Positions 12,801 to 23,507 of a DNA stretch of 64,000 nt are shown here, piece by piece. The stretch lies in assembly GCF_947242115.1 (NCBI RefSeq), contig NC_074718.1, positions 45,610,699 to 45,674,698 of the forward strand, read 5' to 3'. The notes under the pieces were generated by a model. That model was not told the origin of the DNA. It saw only the letters and a list, made by a program, of their open reading frames with translations, and ran no database searches. The first letter of the stretch is position 1. Every line of letters starts with the position of its first letter. Both the position numbers and the translations under genes were made by a program. The DNA is from Biomphalaria glabrata. Taxonomy: Eukaryota; Mollusca; Gastropoda; Planorbidae.

Positions 12801-15800
12801 GATTGGTGCCCTACTTAACTAGATAGATGTCCTACTTAACTAGATAGGTGCCCTACTTAAAAAGATAGGTGCCCTACTTAACTAGATTGGTGCCCTACTT
12901 AACAAGATAGGCTCCCTACTTAACTAGATATGTGCCCTACTTCACTAGATAGGTGCCCTACTTAACTAGATAGGTGCCTTAATTAACTAGTTAGATGCCT
13001 TACTTAACTAGATATGTGCCCTTCTTAACTAGATAGGTGCCCTACTTAACTAGATAGGTGCCCTACTTAACTAGATAGGTGCCTTAATTAACTAGTTAGA
13101 TGCCTTACTTAACTAGATAGGTGCCCTTCTTAACTAGATAGGTGCCCTACTTAACTAGATAGGTGCCCTACTTAACTAGATAGGTGCCCTGCTTAACAAG
13201 ATAGGTGTCCTACTTAACTAGATAGGTGCCCAACTTAACTAGATAAGTGCCCTACTTAACTAGATAGGTGCTCTACTTAACTAGATAGATGCCCTACTTA
13301 ACTAGATAGGTGCCCTACTTAACGCAACTGTGGAACAATAAAGTAGTTCCTGCTGGTCATGTCAAAAAAACGTGAACTAAAACTTCATACGACGAAAATA
13401 AAACTTTAATAGACCACTAGCAGACGACATTGCGTAAGGTGTGACAAAATATATAGATCACAGCTGGCCACGCGTATCAACGTGAACACTAACAAAAAAA
13501 AAAAAAAAACTCCCATAACAGTGGCGTAGCTAGAAATTAGCCGTCATTACATTTTATGTAAAAAAAAAACAAAAAAAAAAACACTCATTTGGGGGCCCCA
13601 CTCAAGGAGGGGCCTTGGGGGGATTTTCAAATTCTCCCCTCCCTCCCCCCACCTTAGCTACGCCTCTGTCCGGTAATCTTATGAGTTTTTATTTCACCAT
13701 TATACACGAAACTTGTTTAGGGGAATGGTATCTGTTTAACCCTTTAGAAGCGTGTGGTATTTGTATTTGTATTTTGGGTTTTTGGACACATCGACACAAT
13801 TTAGGCCATGTCGTGCCCGTAATCCCTCAAGGGTTATTCTACCTTCGTATCACAAGAGCTCAATTTATACAGTAGAATTTTAATTCTATTTTGTAAGCAC
13901 TCTTGTAAAAGAGCTCAGCCCTTTAAGGGTTAAGAATCTTGAAACCACACATCTGCAGGGGCTATCCACATTGATCACCACAATATCGCACGCGGGGACG
14001 TCGAATCTAAAATATAACTATTGTTTCAGTTCTACTTGAGTATAAATGTGTTTTCTGGGTTCCTTACAGGGCGGTATCTGGGTGCTGACTTTGATGAACA
14101 CCTACTCCGGCAGCTACTCACTGATGTTTACCTGTTTGTGTGAACTGGTTGCACTGAACTATGTATATGGTAATCAGATCGATCAATTGTTTTGTGTCCC
14201 CGCCTAGTTAAATTTATGTCTAGAAACTTTGACTTGGGTCACGTGACTGAAATCTATCGCTTGCACGCTACATGGACAACTATTTAGCGGCGAAAACAAT
14301 GTAGCACCTGTAAAGGTTATGTAATGCCCAATTTATCACTGCAGTTTAAATCACGAAAATTTCTAACTGCTCGACTGTTTATCTGTAAAACGAATCTAAT
14401 TAGCTTTCTCTTCCTGGTCTATTTTGCTGGGAAGGAAAATTGACCAATCTAAATATTTCTTGGCTATTGATGACATAGTGAGTTAAAAACATTTAGCTCT
14501 ATTTATAAGAAATAATTAAATTTCTTTTTGTTGGGAACTTGTGAGAGATGTGGCTCGAAATAAAACATTCATGCGATCGTTCATTTTATACATGACGTGA
14601 ATAGAACATGAAAAACATTTTTTCAAAATACTTATCTTATCTTATATAATACAGACGTTACTTCAAAAAAGGCTTATATTAAGTGTACTTGTATAAATTA
14701 GTTTGAATCAGACTTGTAATTATGTGTATAACCGACCTAAACGTATAAATCTGTGCGATAGAATTTTTTTTTAAACAATTGTTTTTATTTAACTTCTAGC
14801 TTTCTCAATGCGCTATAATCCTATCGCTTGTCTGGACCAGTTGTGGAAAGGGTAGGGAAGAAGGGGGGTATCTTGTTCAAGATACCAAACCAAAGAATTA
14901 ATCACCAATAGTTAAATAACTAATTGGTTAATTTTTTTTATTGATTCTTGTGTTTGTCGGGTAAAAGAAATAATTAAGCGAAATTTCAGCTTAATCCGAA
15001 ATTGGGTGTGGGAGAAATAACGTGTACAAACTTTTTACCACACAGACAAAAAGACAGACAGAGTTGATATAAGTTTAGTAAAAAGAGAAGTGTATTAGTA
15101 CTAGTACTAGCAAAACTAAATAGTCTACATAATATTTATGTCAACACTTGTAATGTAAAAAAAGGACAAAGTCATCCATCAACAATTAATATTTTGTTTA
15201 TATCATTTACACCAGTTTAAAAATTGCTATGCAAGACATAAACTTAAGTTATACAAAAACAAACCTTATCTTATCTTATACAATACAGACGTTACTTCAA
15301 AAAAGAAGATGATTACGTCCTACGCGTCATGCATTTAGTCATGCATGACCTAAATTCTGCCAAGTCACAGGTTTTCCTGACTAGCTCGGCAAATATTGCA
15401 ATGAGCAAACAAGAATTTGGCATCTTCTCTACAGGCATATCGTATTAGCCACTTATTTTTTCCCCCAACGCATAAGGACTGCTTTCCGTAAATAAATATC
15501 GCATGCATCCAACTGTTTGTACTAAACTTGTGCAGTTTTAAGCATTTCTCAATTAATATCGAAAATGTAAACACGATATGCCAGGTTGGCTATTCACTTC
15601 TACACTATGTACTTTCAGAATGTTTCACATGTACTTTACAGTAATGGTAAGGGAAAAAAAACTTAGTTCCAAAGTTCAAGGCTGCAGAAGTGTTTTTTAG
15701 AGACCCTCTAGTCGGGTCTGGTAGGAAAATAAATGGACCTCATTCACCAATCGTAAACAAACAACATTTAGCCACGTGATTCTCTCTCTTCTATCCAAAT

Positions 15801-16754
15801 TACGATCTAATTTTTAATACACAATGGCTATCACGTGACAGTTTTTTTCCCGTTGTTTTATCAATATTATCACGTGACTAAATGTTGTTTGTTTACGATT
15901 GGTGAATGAGGCCCATTGGAGAAGGAGCTGCTTTGGGTGTAATGGATGGCTGCCTGGTCGTGCGGTTTGCGCGCTGGACTGTCGTTTGGATTTATCGATC
16001 CCGGGTTCAAACCCTGCCCGCTCCCATCCCCCGTCGTCCTGCGGGAGGTTTGGACTAGGAAGTAAACTATCTTCAACTCTGAAGGAACATCCGAAACATG
16101 TAAAACATTTTACAAAAGCAGCAGTAATGTGTGTTTCATGTTTTAAAATACTTTGCAAATAATTCTTTGGCTCCAACAAAACGAAACAATATAATGATTA
16201 TAAAATTTTCACTTTCACTTTCACCTATCCTCTAGTCTCTTGGACAGATGGGGCGCCACACATGTTTCTCTCTATTCTTCTGTCTTTGGCCATGATTAGT
16301 CTCTTTCAATGACAGGCCCGTCTGCCTCTTCTTCTTCTTTTCCCTGGGACTGTTTCCTGCAGAAAGGTCTTTGAGAGCAATGAGAAACTCGTGATATGTT
16401 GTTGTTTTTTTACAGTGGTCAGCAGGTCGTTGAGGGACCAAATAGGCGTTGTGATCCTAGTTCGAATCTCATTTGTGATGCCTTCTTTGTAGATGATATC
16501 TAGAAAATTGTTATGCTCTATACTACAGCATCTTGACTCCATGGCCAGGACCCTCCTCTCTAAATCCTTTCGAATGTCACCATGACAACCGCGATGACCG
16601 GAGCGCTGTCTGATGTTTGTGCTATGCCTTTGTCTTTCCAGATTTATTAAAGAAAAAAGCCAAAATAGAGCACAAGATTTCACCAAGAGAAGGACTAAAT
16701 CAAGCGTTTAGTTTATATTTTGTAGATATATCATTTGTAAGAGAGACTGTTTCT

Positions 16755-16825
<71 letters not shown>

Positions 16826-16916
16826 GATATATAGATATATAGATATATCATTTGTAACAGAGACTGTTTCTTATATATATATTATATAGATACATCATTT
16901 GTAACAGAGACTGTTT

Positions 16917-16991
<75 letters not shown>

Positions 16992-19263
16992 CTCTGAAAG
17001 ACACAAAGATAAAGGCTTATTCATCGTCCCATATGCTGGGACAAATTTGTACAAATACTCCTTCTTCCCTATAGTGCTATTAGAGCATGGAATGGGTTGC
17101 CTGAGCTAGCCAGGAAAACCAGTGACTTGGCAGAATTTAAGTCATTGGTTAATATGCATGACTAAATGCATGACGCGTAGGACGTAATTATCTTCTTTTT
17201 TGATGTAACATCTGTATTATATAAGATAAGATATAGTTATATCATTTGTAACAGAGACTGTTTCTCATAGTACGAGCTTCTGCTTAATAACCTTTCTATC
17301 TCCTCAGGCAATGCGAAGTTCTGTACGGATATAGAAATGATGATTGGCTTCAGACCAAATCTCTACTGGCGAGCATGCTGGATGGTCATTACACCTGTGA
17401 CCATTGTTGTAAGTAGACCAGAGCAGTACACCTTTTTTTATGTACGACTGAGTGAATTCAAAACTGACTAGAACTTTTTGACCATTGTTTAGTATCTGTA
17501 ACTTAACTGTCCAATACAAGGAAGAATAATGCTAGAGATTTTGAGGAAAAAAACCTAGAACATATGTTTATTATGAAACACTAACGGTGTTGCACTGTCG
17601 CGCTAGTGTGCAAATGCTCATAAATTATCAAATGTTTACAGTTATTATCATCTGTTGATCTTCAGATTGTCTTAGCATTGTCCTGTATCTTGTACACACC
17701 TGTTGGTTATGGAGATTATCAGTTCGAACCCTGGGCTCAGTGGTTGGGTTTTACAATGGTATCACTTCCAGTCGCAGCGATTTTATTTGTTGCTTTGTTC
17801 CAGTGCATACGTTATAAGGTGAGTACATTGTGCAGTAACTGAAAGAAACTATTTACATTGTGCAGTAACTGTAAGAAACTATTTACACTGTGCAGTAACT
17901 GAAAGAAACTATTTACACTGTGCAGTAACTGTAAGAAACTATTTACACTGTGCAGTAAACTATTTACACTGTGCAGTAACTGTAAGAAACTATTTACACT
18001 GTGCAGTAAACTATTTACACTGTGCAGTAACTGTAAGAAACTATTTACACTGTGCAGTAAACTATTTACACTGTGCAGTAACTGTAAGAAACGATTTACA
18101 CTGTGCAGTAAACTATTTACACTGTGCAGTAAACTATTTACACTGTGCAGTAACTGTAAGAAACTATTTACACTGTGCAGTAAACTATTTACACTGTGCA
18201 GTAAACTATTTACACTGTGCAGTAAACTATTTACACTGTGCAGTAACTGTAAGAAACTATTTACACTGTGCAGTAAACTATTTACACTGTGCAGTAACTG
18301 AAAGAAACTATTTACACTGTGCAGTAAACTATTTACACTGTGCAGTAACTGTAAGAAACTATTAACACTGTGCAGTAAACTATTTACACTGTGCAGTAAC
18401 TGAAAGAAACTATTTACACTGTGCAGTAAACTATTTACACTGTGCAGTAACTGTAAGAAACTATTAACACTGTGCAGTAAACTATTTACACTGTGCAGTA
18501 ACTGAAAGAAACTATTTACACTTTGCAGTAAACTATTTACACTTTGCAGTAACTGTAAGAAACTATTTACACTGTGCAGTAAACTATTTACACTGTGCAG
18601 TAACTGAAAGAAACTATTTACACTGTGCAGTAAACTATTTACACTGTGCAGTAACTGTAAGAAACTATTACACTGTGCAGTAAACTATTTACATTGTGCA
18701 GTAACTGTAAGAAACTATTTACATTATTATATTATTGCAGTTATTCGAATCTGAATGTGAACTAGGGGTCTCGGGGCTACATGATGGAAGGCCAACGCGT
18801 TTTTTTTTTTTAAATTAATAATTTTTAATTTTTGATTGATTCCTCATCAACAATGAATAATTTTGCAAAGTTTCAACTTGATCCGAGAATGGGAAGTGGG
18901 AGAAATAACATGTAAAAAAAATACCCACTCGGACAGACGGACTAAATATAAGTTTTATATAAAAAGAAAAAAAAAAGAATCATCTTGCCTCAAAGATCGC
19001 AAAGTCTGAAAGGGTACCTTTACTTTTTTTTTTAACCAATATTGACTAACCCTATATATATATGTATTGATGTTTTCAAACTATTTTTCAAGGGCATCAA
19101 AGAAGCCATGAAACCAAATTTGATGTGGGGCCCCGCTCAAAAGGAATACAGAATCGGATCCTACGGACATCTGAATGAGGGGCTCGTCTTGGAGTCACCC
19201 ACTTTTGACCTCGCTGTCGAAAAAGAAACAAAAGTTACTGGAGCGATCGTGTCAAAGTTATAA
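3829..19263 (+). CDS. SLC6-family Na+/Cl- dependent neurotransmitter or amino-acid transporter, C-terminal eleven exons
   Basis: Eleven exons join in phase with GT..AG introns: 3829-3964, 4995-5133, 6130-6264, 6908-7011, 8202-8326, 10255-10367, 10916-11047, 14070-14169, 17308-17408, 17666-17818, 19093-19263 (stop TAA). The first encodes extracellular loop 2, with sequons NVT and NYT and the family phrase PSEEYFTRHILRL across the junction. Then follow TM4 ([16 protein letters not shown]), TM5 ([14 protein letters not shown]), TM6 with its unwound centre ([16 protein letters not shown]), TM7 ([20 protein letters not shown]), TM8 with LGLDSQFA (the Na2-site Asp-Ser region), TM9-TM12, and a cytoplasmic tail starting [14 protein letters not shown]. 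About 424 residues are visible. TM1-TM3 and the start codon were not found and presumably lie left of the window. Family knowledge: plasma-membrane symport of amines or amino acids. The wording is closest to the glycine/proline-type amino-acid branch, but the substrate cannot be set without TM1 and TM3. Confidence 0.93.
3990..4173 (+). mobile_element. LINE ORF2 end with C2H2 zinc finger (family Z)
   Basis: Reads [20 protein letters not shown], a single C2H2 finger of the kind found at the C-terminus of some LINE ORF2 proteins, then ACGATGGACGAACTATAT. A solo LTR begins directly in its TA tail. Confidence 0.7.
4174..4769 (-). mobile_element. Solo LTR of an LTR retrotransposon
   Basis: Reading the minus strand, it begins TGTTATAAACTTGGTGG and ends GATTCGTAACA, about 596 bp, with a TATA-like CTATATAAGAG inside. 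A 4-bp ATAT flanks both ends within the TA tail of a LINE. Its relative is the larger element at 20.6-22.5 kb. Superfamily is uncertain; Ty3/Gypsy is favoured by the ends. No internal region, so it is a recombination relic. Confidence 0.75.
5365..5785 (-). mobile_element. LINE family A 3' fragment
   Basis: The plus strand shows a (TTATC)n tail, AATACAGACGTTCCTTC, then the reversed ORF2 end through GGCTTTCTAAATTTAG. It lies in the SLC6 intron after the 5133 donor. Confidence 0.75.
7196..7923. repeat. 36-bp minisatellite, ~20 copies
   Basis: Unit CAGATCTTCCAAAGCGTACA plus CAGTGCTGCATTCTGG. From about 7526 to 7860 two unit types, AAAGCGTACACAGTG and GAAGCTTACACGGTG, strictly alternate, making a 72-bp higher-order repeat. 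Because 36 is a multiple of 3, several frames on both strands stay open; none is a gene. It lies in the SLC6 intron after 7011. Confidence 0.95.
8385..8532 (+). mobile_element. LINE family A 3' end
   Basis: Contains AATGACTTGGCAGAGTTAAA, the ATGCATGAC motifs and the GACGTAATCATCTTCTTTTT tail shared by all copies. It lies in an SLC6 intron. Confidence 0.7.
8560..9115. repeat. Dispersed repeat family A2, copy 1
   Basis: Matches about 59185-59845 over much of its length (GACATATTTAAATTCTGCGT, GCGAATCTAGATCTAACCAA, ACTGATTCTAACAAACTGGT). It is in the SLC6 intron. The class is unknown. Confidence 0.65.
9414..9860. repeat. Dispersed repeat family C2, copy 1
   Basis: TTGAGTCCGGCGGAACTGTT through TCATCTCCATGAGATGATCC. 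The counterpart is 54385-54790. Readable frames are short and not conserved between copies, so it is probably not a gene. Confidence 0.65.
10570..10895. repeat. 130-bp higher-order repeat of ~33-bp units
   Basis: Subunits resembling CTTGATAGAGTGTCGTATGT form a 130-bp super-unit, which starts at about 10576, 10706 and 10836. The array ends about 20 bp before the SLC6 acceptor at 10915. Confidence 0.9.
11411..13323. repeat. 21-bp minisatellite, ~91 copies
   Basis: Unit CTAGATAGGTGCCCTACTTAA. Variant blocks (GCCTTAATTAACTAGTTAGA, GCTAAATAAGTGCCTTACTT) recur several times in the same order, showing duplication of multi-unit segments. It lies in the SLC6 intron after 11047. Confidence 0.95.
13519..13668. 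mobile_element. Short MITE with CAGTGGCGTAGCTA ends
   Basis: Terminal inverted repeat CAGTGGCGTAGCTA ... TAGCTACGCCTCTG around a GGGGCC-rich centre. The flanks TCCCATAA and TCCGGTAA agree at 6 of 8 positions, fitting an old hAT duplication. Confidence 0.65.
14795..15105. repeat. Dispersed repeat family D, copy 2
   Basis: Diverged relative of 1240-1715 (ATTGATTCTTGTGTTTGTCG, AGCTTAATCCGAAATTGGGT, GACAGAGTTGATATAAG). A third copy at 18765-18975 follows the SLC6 array. Confidence 0.6.
15266..15392 (-). mobile_element. LINE family A 3' end
   Basis: TTATCTTATC tail, GACGTTACTTCAAAAAAG and TACGCGTCATGCAT in reverse orientation. A shorter tail-only copy lies at 14632-14672. Confidence 0.65.
15732..15917. 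mobile_element. Foldback MITE with ~45-bp arms
   Basis: GACCTCATTCACCAATCG at 15736 continues through AACAAACAACATTTAGCCAC. It is matched in reverse complement by CTAAATGTTGTTTGTTTACG at 15879 and ATTGGTGAATGAGGCCC. The arms are nearly identical around a loop of about 90 bp. The superfamily is not determined. Confidence 0.7.
15940..16118 (+). mobile_element. tRNA-derived SINE, copy 2
   Basis: Close copy of the element at 2.9 kb, with the same A and B boxes, GGACTAGGAAGTAAACTATC and ACATGTAAAACATTTTACAA. It begins about 25 bp after the inverted-repeat element that ends at 15917. Confidence 0.75.
16724..17270. repeat. (TA)n tracts separated by four copies of a 32-bp motif
   Basis: TATCATTTGTAACAGAGACT, continued by GTTTCTTAT, occurs at about 16729, 16847, 16891 and 17236. 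TA runs (16758-16822, 16918-16988) and an inserted LINE end separate the copies. The last copy lies about 40 bp before the SLC6 exon at 17308. Confidence 0.8.
16985..17240 (+). mobile_element. LINE family A 3' end
   Basis: ORF2 end ([45 protein letters not shown]) followed by the GTAGGACGTAATTATC tail and ATAAGATAAG. It lies 70 bp before the SLC6 exon at 17308. Confidence 0.75.
17826..18725. repeat. Interleaved 30-bp and 21-bp minisatellite starting at a splice donor
   Basis: The long unit CAGTAACTGTAAGAAACTAT plus TTACACTGTG and the short unit CAGTAAACTATTTACACTGT plus G differ by a 9-bp deletion and are intermixed, often alternating. The array begins seven bases after the SLC6 donor AAG|GTGAGTA (17819). 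Confidence 0.93.
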
Positions 19264-19469
19264 CATTTAATTATCTGTTAATTTGTTTCGTATCTTGTCA
19301 AAGTAGCTCAGGAAATATACGTACGAGAGGATACAAGTTTTACAGCTATACACTGGAATCACTCAATAGCAAGGAAAATACAAACTCAAATATCAGATTC
19401 TCGCCTTTTTTATGTGGCTATAGTAAAGAATTTCAATCTGAATAATATCATGATTGTTGTCTGTTACAG

Positions 19470-20103
19470 CGTGGTTCGAATGTAAAGTGGTTCAAATGTA
19501 AACTGGCGTGAATGTAAAGTGGTGTGAATGTAAACTGGCGCAAATGTAAAGTGGTTCGAATGTAAAGTGGTTCGAATGTAAACTGGCGTGAATGTAAAGT
19601 GGTTACAATGTAAACTGGCGTGAATGTAAAGTGGTTCAAATGTAAACTGGCGTAAATGTAAAGTGGTTCAAATGTAAAGTGGTTCAAATGTAAACTGGCG
19701 TGAATGTAAAGTGGTTCGAATGTAATGTGGTGTGAATGTAAAGTGGTGTGAATGTAAAGTGGTTCAAATGTAAAGTGGTTCAAATGTAAACTGGCGTGAA
19801 TGTAAAGTGGTTCGAATGTAAAGTGGTTCGAATGTAAAGTGGTGTGAATGTAAAGTGGTTCGAATGTAAAGTGGCGTGAATGTAAAGTGCTTCAAATGTA
19901 AAGTGGCGTGAATGTAAAGTGGTTCGAATGTAAAGTGGTGTGAATGTAAAGTGGTTCGAATGTAAAGTGGCGTGAATGTAAAGTGGTTCGAATGTAAAGT
20001 GGTTCGAATGTAAAGTGGTTCGAATGTAAAGTGGTGTGAATGTAAAGTGGTTCGAATGTAAAGTGGTGCGAATGCAAAGTGGCGTGAATGTAAAGTGATA
20101 TGA
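19470..20103. repeat. 16-bp minisatellite downstream of the SLC6 stop, ~40 copies
   Basis: Unit AATGTAAAGTGGTTCG with variants GTGTG, GCGTG and AACTGG. It starts about 207 bp after the stop codon at 19263. A poly(A) signal candidate ATTAAA at 20220 would place the whole array in the 3' untranslated region. Confidence 0.92.
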
Positions 20104-20810
20104 AATATACCAAGTGGTGTGATTGCGTGTATTGAATGGAAGTGACGTCAGAGAGAATGAAGCCGGAAAATGGATGGATGAACAAACATGAACATTGTAG
20201 TAACATTCTTTATAACAATATTAAAGTGCTTATAAAATAGGATTTCAGAGTTGTGAATATATTTATTATTAGAGATTAACATTGTTCTTTTGTTCATTTT
20301 CTTCATTCCCAAGCAAAAATAGTACACATGTCCTGAGTTGCTTTTAAATCTTGGTTAAAAACGAAACCTGAATTCTTAAAACAATATGCAGAATTTATAT
20401 GGAGACACCAGATTAAGTTTGGATTTATGTGAAGAAAAGACTAAAACTTTGTCAGACATAGTTCAACCAATCTTAGTTCATACGATCTCACCAGCAGACT
20501 ACAGTTTCTTGTATCTACATCTCTGGTCTGGTAACTAATGACTTCATCTCTTGTGTTTTCCTAGGTTTTTTTTTATTCGTTGTCATATAAAGTTATATAT
20601 ATATATATATATACGTATGTCCTACTATTCAGGCTCTCTTCAAACTGCACCACACGACACAACGAACTTAAAGAATCTCACAACTCAGGGCTCCAAAGTA
20701 ACAGTAACAGTTTAATTTCAAATACGTTACAAACACTGTACAGTTGGTAACAACATTACACTGACTGTCCAAAAACCAAGCCTCACTCACTCCGGACTGA
20801 CTTCACTCGC

Positions 20811-20998
20811 CTTTTTTTTTTTTGGACTCATGCCTCTTTTTGGGCCTTTTTTTTTTTGGACTCATGCCTCTTTTTGGGCCTTTTTTTTTTTTTGGACTCA
20901 TGCCTCTTTTTGGGCCTTTTTTTTTTTTGGACTCATGCCTCTTTTTGGGCCTTTTTTTTTTTTTTGGACTCATGCCTCTTTTTGGGCCTTTTTTTTTT
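20811..20998. repeat. T-rich ~34-bp minisatellite inside the LTR fossil
   Basis: Six copies of GGACTCATGCCTCTTTTTGG followed by GCC and 8-13 T. A run of about 23 G follows at 21245-21267. Confidence 0.88.
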
Positions 20999-21234
20999 CT
21001 AATAAATTTGTATTTCAAAGAAAACAGTAACAGATTATTTTATATTAATACAAAGAATATTTCACAAAAACAAAATTTTTATAAAGGAAATAGTTTCAAA
21101 AACACATTCCAGGATTTCCAGCATGATCGTGGAGTAGGCTGCAGCAAAGGTCCAGAAAATGATGACAACAAAGGTCTACAAAATGATGACAAAGTCAATT
21201 TACAAAAATCTTGAAAATTTCGTCTGATCAATTT

Positions 21235-21265
<31 letters not shown>

Positions 21266-21459
21266 GTTATGAGATATAAAAATTCGCCTCGTACTGATCA
21301 CATTGCGAGGTAACGTGAAGTGTCTTGACTCTAACACACTCGCTCTTATATGAGGTCTCTACTGGCCTTCCAAAACCGGATGGAACGTCGCTTGGCCACT
21401 CAGGTTGATTACTTTCGGCGTGACTTGCGTGCGTAATATTTACGACACAGGCCCTTGCC

Positions 21460-21665
21460 TGTATCACCAGAGAATGCCGACCACGTCCTCCAAAACTGCT
21501 CTCTTTACCAAGAGGCCCGTATAAGACACTGGCCCCAAAACACCCCAATAGAAAGAAAACTATATGGAGAGCTCTCTGATTTTGGAAACCACTGCGCAGT
21601 TCATCTCATGTATTGGTCTAGTCATCTGAACGCTCCAAGATAACAATGAGAACGAAGAAGAAGAA
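21460..21665 (+). mobile_element. 5'-truncated LINE inserted in an LTR, with target duplication
   Basis: Encodes PENADHVLQNCSLYQEAR, then HWPQNTPIERKLYGELSDF, a jockey-like ORF2 end, and finishes in a (GAA)n tail. The 10-bp target copies GGCCCTTGCC lie at 21450-21459 and 21666-21675. Confidence 0.8.
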
Positions 21666-22543
21666 GGCCCTTGCCGAACTGGCGTGTATTGTCACTCGTC
21701 ACGGTTGACCGCTCGTCTAGCGCTGACCTGGGGCGATTGGCGTAGTCTAAAAACACACAAAGCACGACCCCCATCTGTCTCACCACCAGGTTTATAACAC
21801 TGTCCCCTCCTTAGATCTGTCCGTCCCGGACAGCATCCATCTCATGACGTGGAATATGTAGTTTTATCGCTGCAGGTGGGGGTCGATCGTTGCGGGTGAC
21901 AGTGGGCTTGCCTCCTGAGCTAGACGAAGCCCTCCACTTCGCATTCAGCAATTGTCGCTTTCGTCTTCTCCTCCAGTTGACCTTCACCTGGTTGCACTGA
22001 CGTCGTGGTTGCATCGCCATGCACTTTGGACTCAGCAAACGTCGCTTTCTTCTGTCATTCACAACTGACATGGGGAGGAATAGGATTCTAGGACCGGGGT
22101 CACCAAGATCGTTGGTCTATCAGGTTGTTTCACACAGCTTTCAAGAGAAGGGCTTTGGGAATGGGTTTCAGGTCTACAGGAGGGGAAATAGTGGCACACA
22201 TCATCTTCCGCCTTGTCAGTTGGTAAAACTCCGCATGCAAAGGTCCCTCATCCTCAGCATTAGGCTCCAGTTGACTTCCTTGACCACCATCAGGGCGTCT
22301 CCCTCTAGTCTCAGAGCGGACCACTCGTCTGTTGGGTTCAGACCTATGTCGATGACTTCCTGCTTGCAGGGGTCCACCAACTGCTGCATCAGGTTTCATT
22401 GCACTCTCCTGAACACCATCAGGACTTCTCTGGCGTGTACTGTCACTCGTCACGGTTGACCGCTTGTCTAGCGCTGACCTGGGGCGATTGGCGTAGTCTA
22501 AAAACACACGACCCCCATCTGTGTCACCACCAGGTTTATAACA

Positions 22544-23507
22544 ATATATTAATTTCTTTAACTGTGTGTATACAAACTCTTATCTAAATCTCTAGAGTCG
22601 TATCTCTAGGATTAGTAGTATTGCTGTTTATCTCTACTGCATGTATCTCTGATATCTCTATATCTAGTATATAAATACAGGGTCGGATTTAGTATGTATA
22701 GGCCACTACCATTTTTCGAAAGCTTTAATAAAGATCCACTCGTAAATGAAAATACTTGTATCGAAAGCATGCTATATTTTAGAGAGAAAAGTTCTTGTAA
22801 GTTTTATCTCAATTTCCTTTTTTTTTTAAATGTATATGCATATTTTAGTTTTCAAAAGTTTATATTTTTCAGTTTGTGAAGGCTAAAGTCCTTGGTCGAC
22901 TCACTGTCGTAAATCCTGAGCTGCATTTACTTACTACGAGCATGCTACAAGCGTACACTTCTTAATCACATTTTTGACAGTCGTAAAAATGCGAAAATAA
23001 TGTTAGTAAAAAAAAGTTCATGACCTGTCGAAATTAGGATCATAGCCAGCCTTAGGCCACAGCAACCTATGCGGCCGCAGGGGGTTGGGGGGTCCCCGCA
23101 CTTTCATTGGCCCCGCGCTAATTCTAGGTGTAAATCATAAAATTAAAACAGTATAACTTATAAATAATAACAGGGTCTTCGCGGCCTCCTGATTTTCCAT
23201 GACCTCCTGGGAATCTCCTAATATTGCAAAATATACGATAGAAGCTTTTGTGTTACATTCACCTTTATTATCGAGAAAGCATAGATTTATAGTCTATATA
23301 ATCTTCATGACAGCTTTATAACAGTATCGTTAACAAAAAAAAATGTGTAATCCTTTGGAGATAAGAGTCTAAAAATGGTATAATTTCAAATAAAAAATCT
23401 TTCTCATAGCAAATACATGAGAATGTATTCTTAATGGATGCATGGTCATTATCCAAAGGAAGGCAACTCTGTCAACAACATTTGTAATGAAATTATCTCC
23501 CTTAGCT
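22544..23507. other. Intergenic, nothing firm
   Basis: AT-rich sequence with a partial hAT-like fragment near 23040-23215 (GCCTTAGGCC, GGGGTCCCC) and the probable 3' untranslated region of the minus-strand gene that stops at 23508. Confidence 0.5.

Larger units (their letters stand above)
20618..22543 (-). mobile_element. Collapsed LTR retrotransposon, same family as the 4.2-kb solo LTR
   Basis: The long LTR copy spans about 20618-21799. Next to it is a polypurine tract (AAGGAGGGGACAG on the minus strand), then about 630 bp of internal sequence (21800-22430), then the first ~110 bp of the other LTR (about 22431-22543). Most of the internal region is missing. The long LTR holds later insertions: a LINE fragment, a T-rich minisatellite and an unassigned block at about 21000-21240. 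The element is an old, clearly broken fossil. Confidence 0.72.

Noticed and set aside
7196-13323. CRISPR-like direct repeats
   Set aside because: The units are head-to-tail without unique spacers, in a eukaryotic intron.
19448-20206. His/Thr-rich frames (HFTFEPLYIHTT)
   Set aside because: Reverse-strand reading of the 16-bp array after the SLC6 stop.
22019-22507. Overlapping 125- and 146-codon frames
   Set aside because: They fall in the internal and LTR portions of the collapsed LTR fossil and do not stand as a host gene.
23385-23507. Minus-strand reading NVVDRVAFLWIM, suggestive of the last membrane helix of a Cys-loop receptor
   Set aside because: It lies after the TAG at 23508 in another frame, has no supporting receptor exons nearby, and its DNA (AAGGGAGATAATTTC) looks like ordinary 3' untranslated or repeat sequence.
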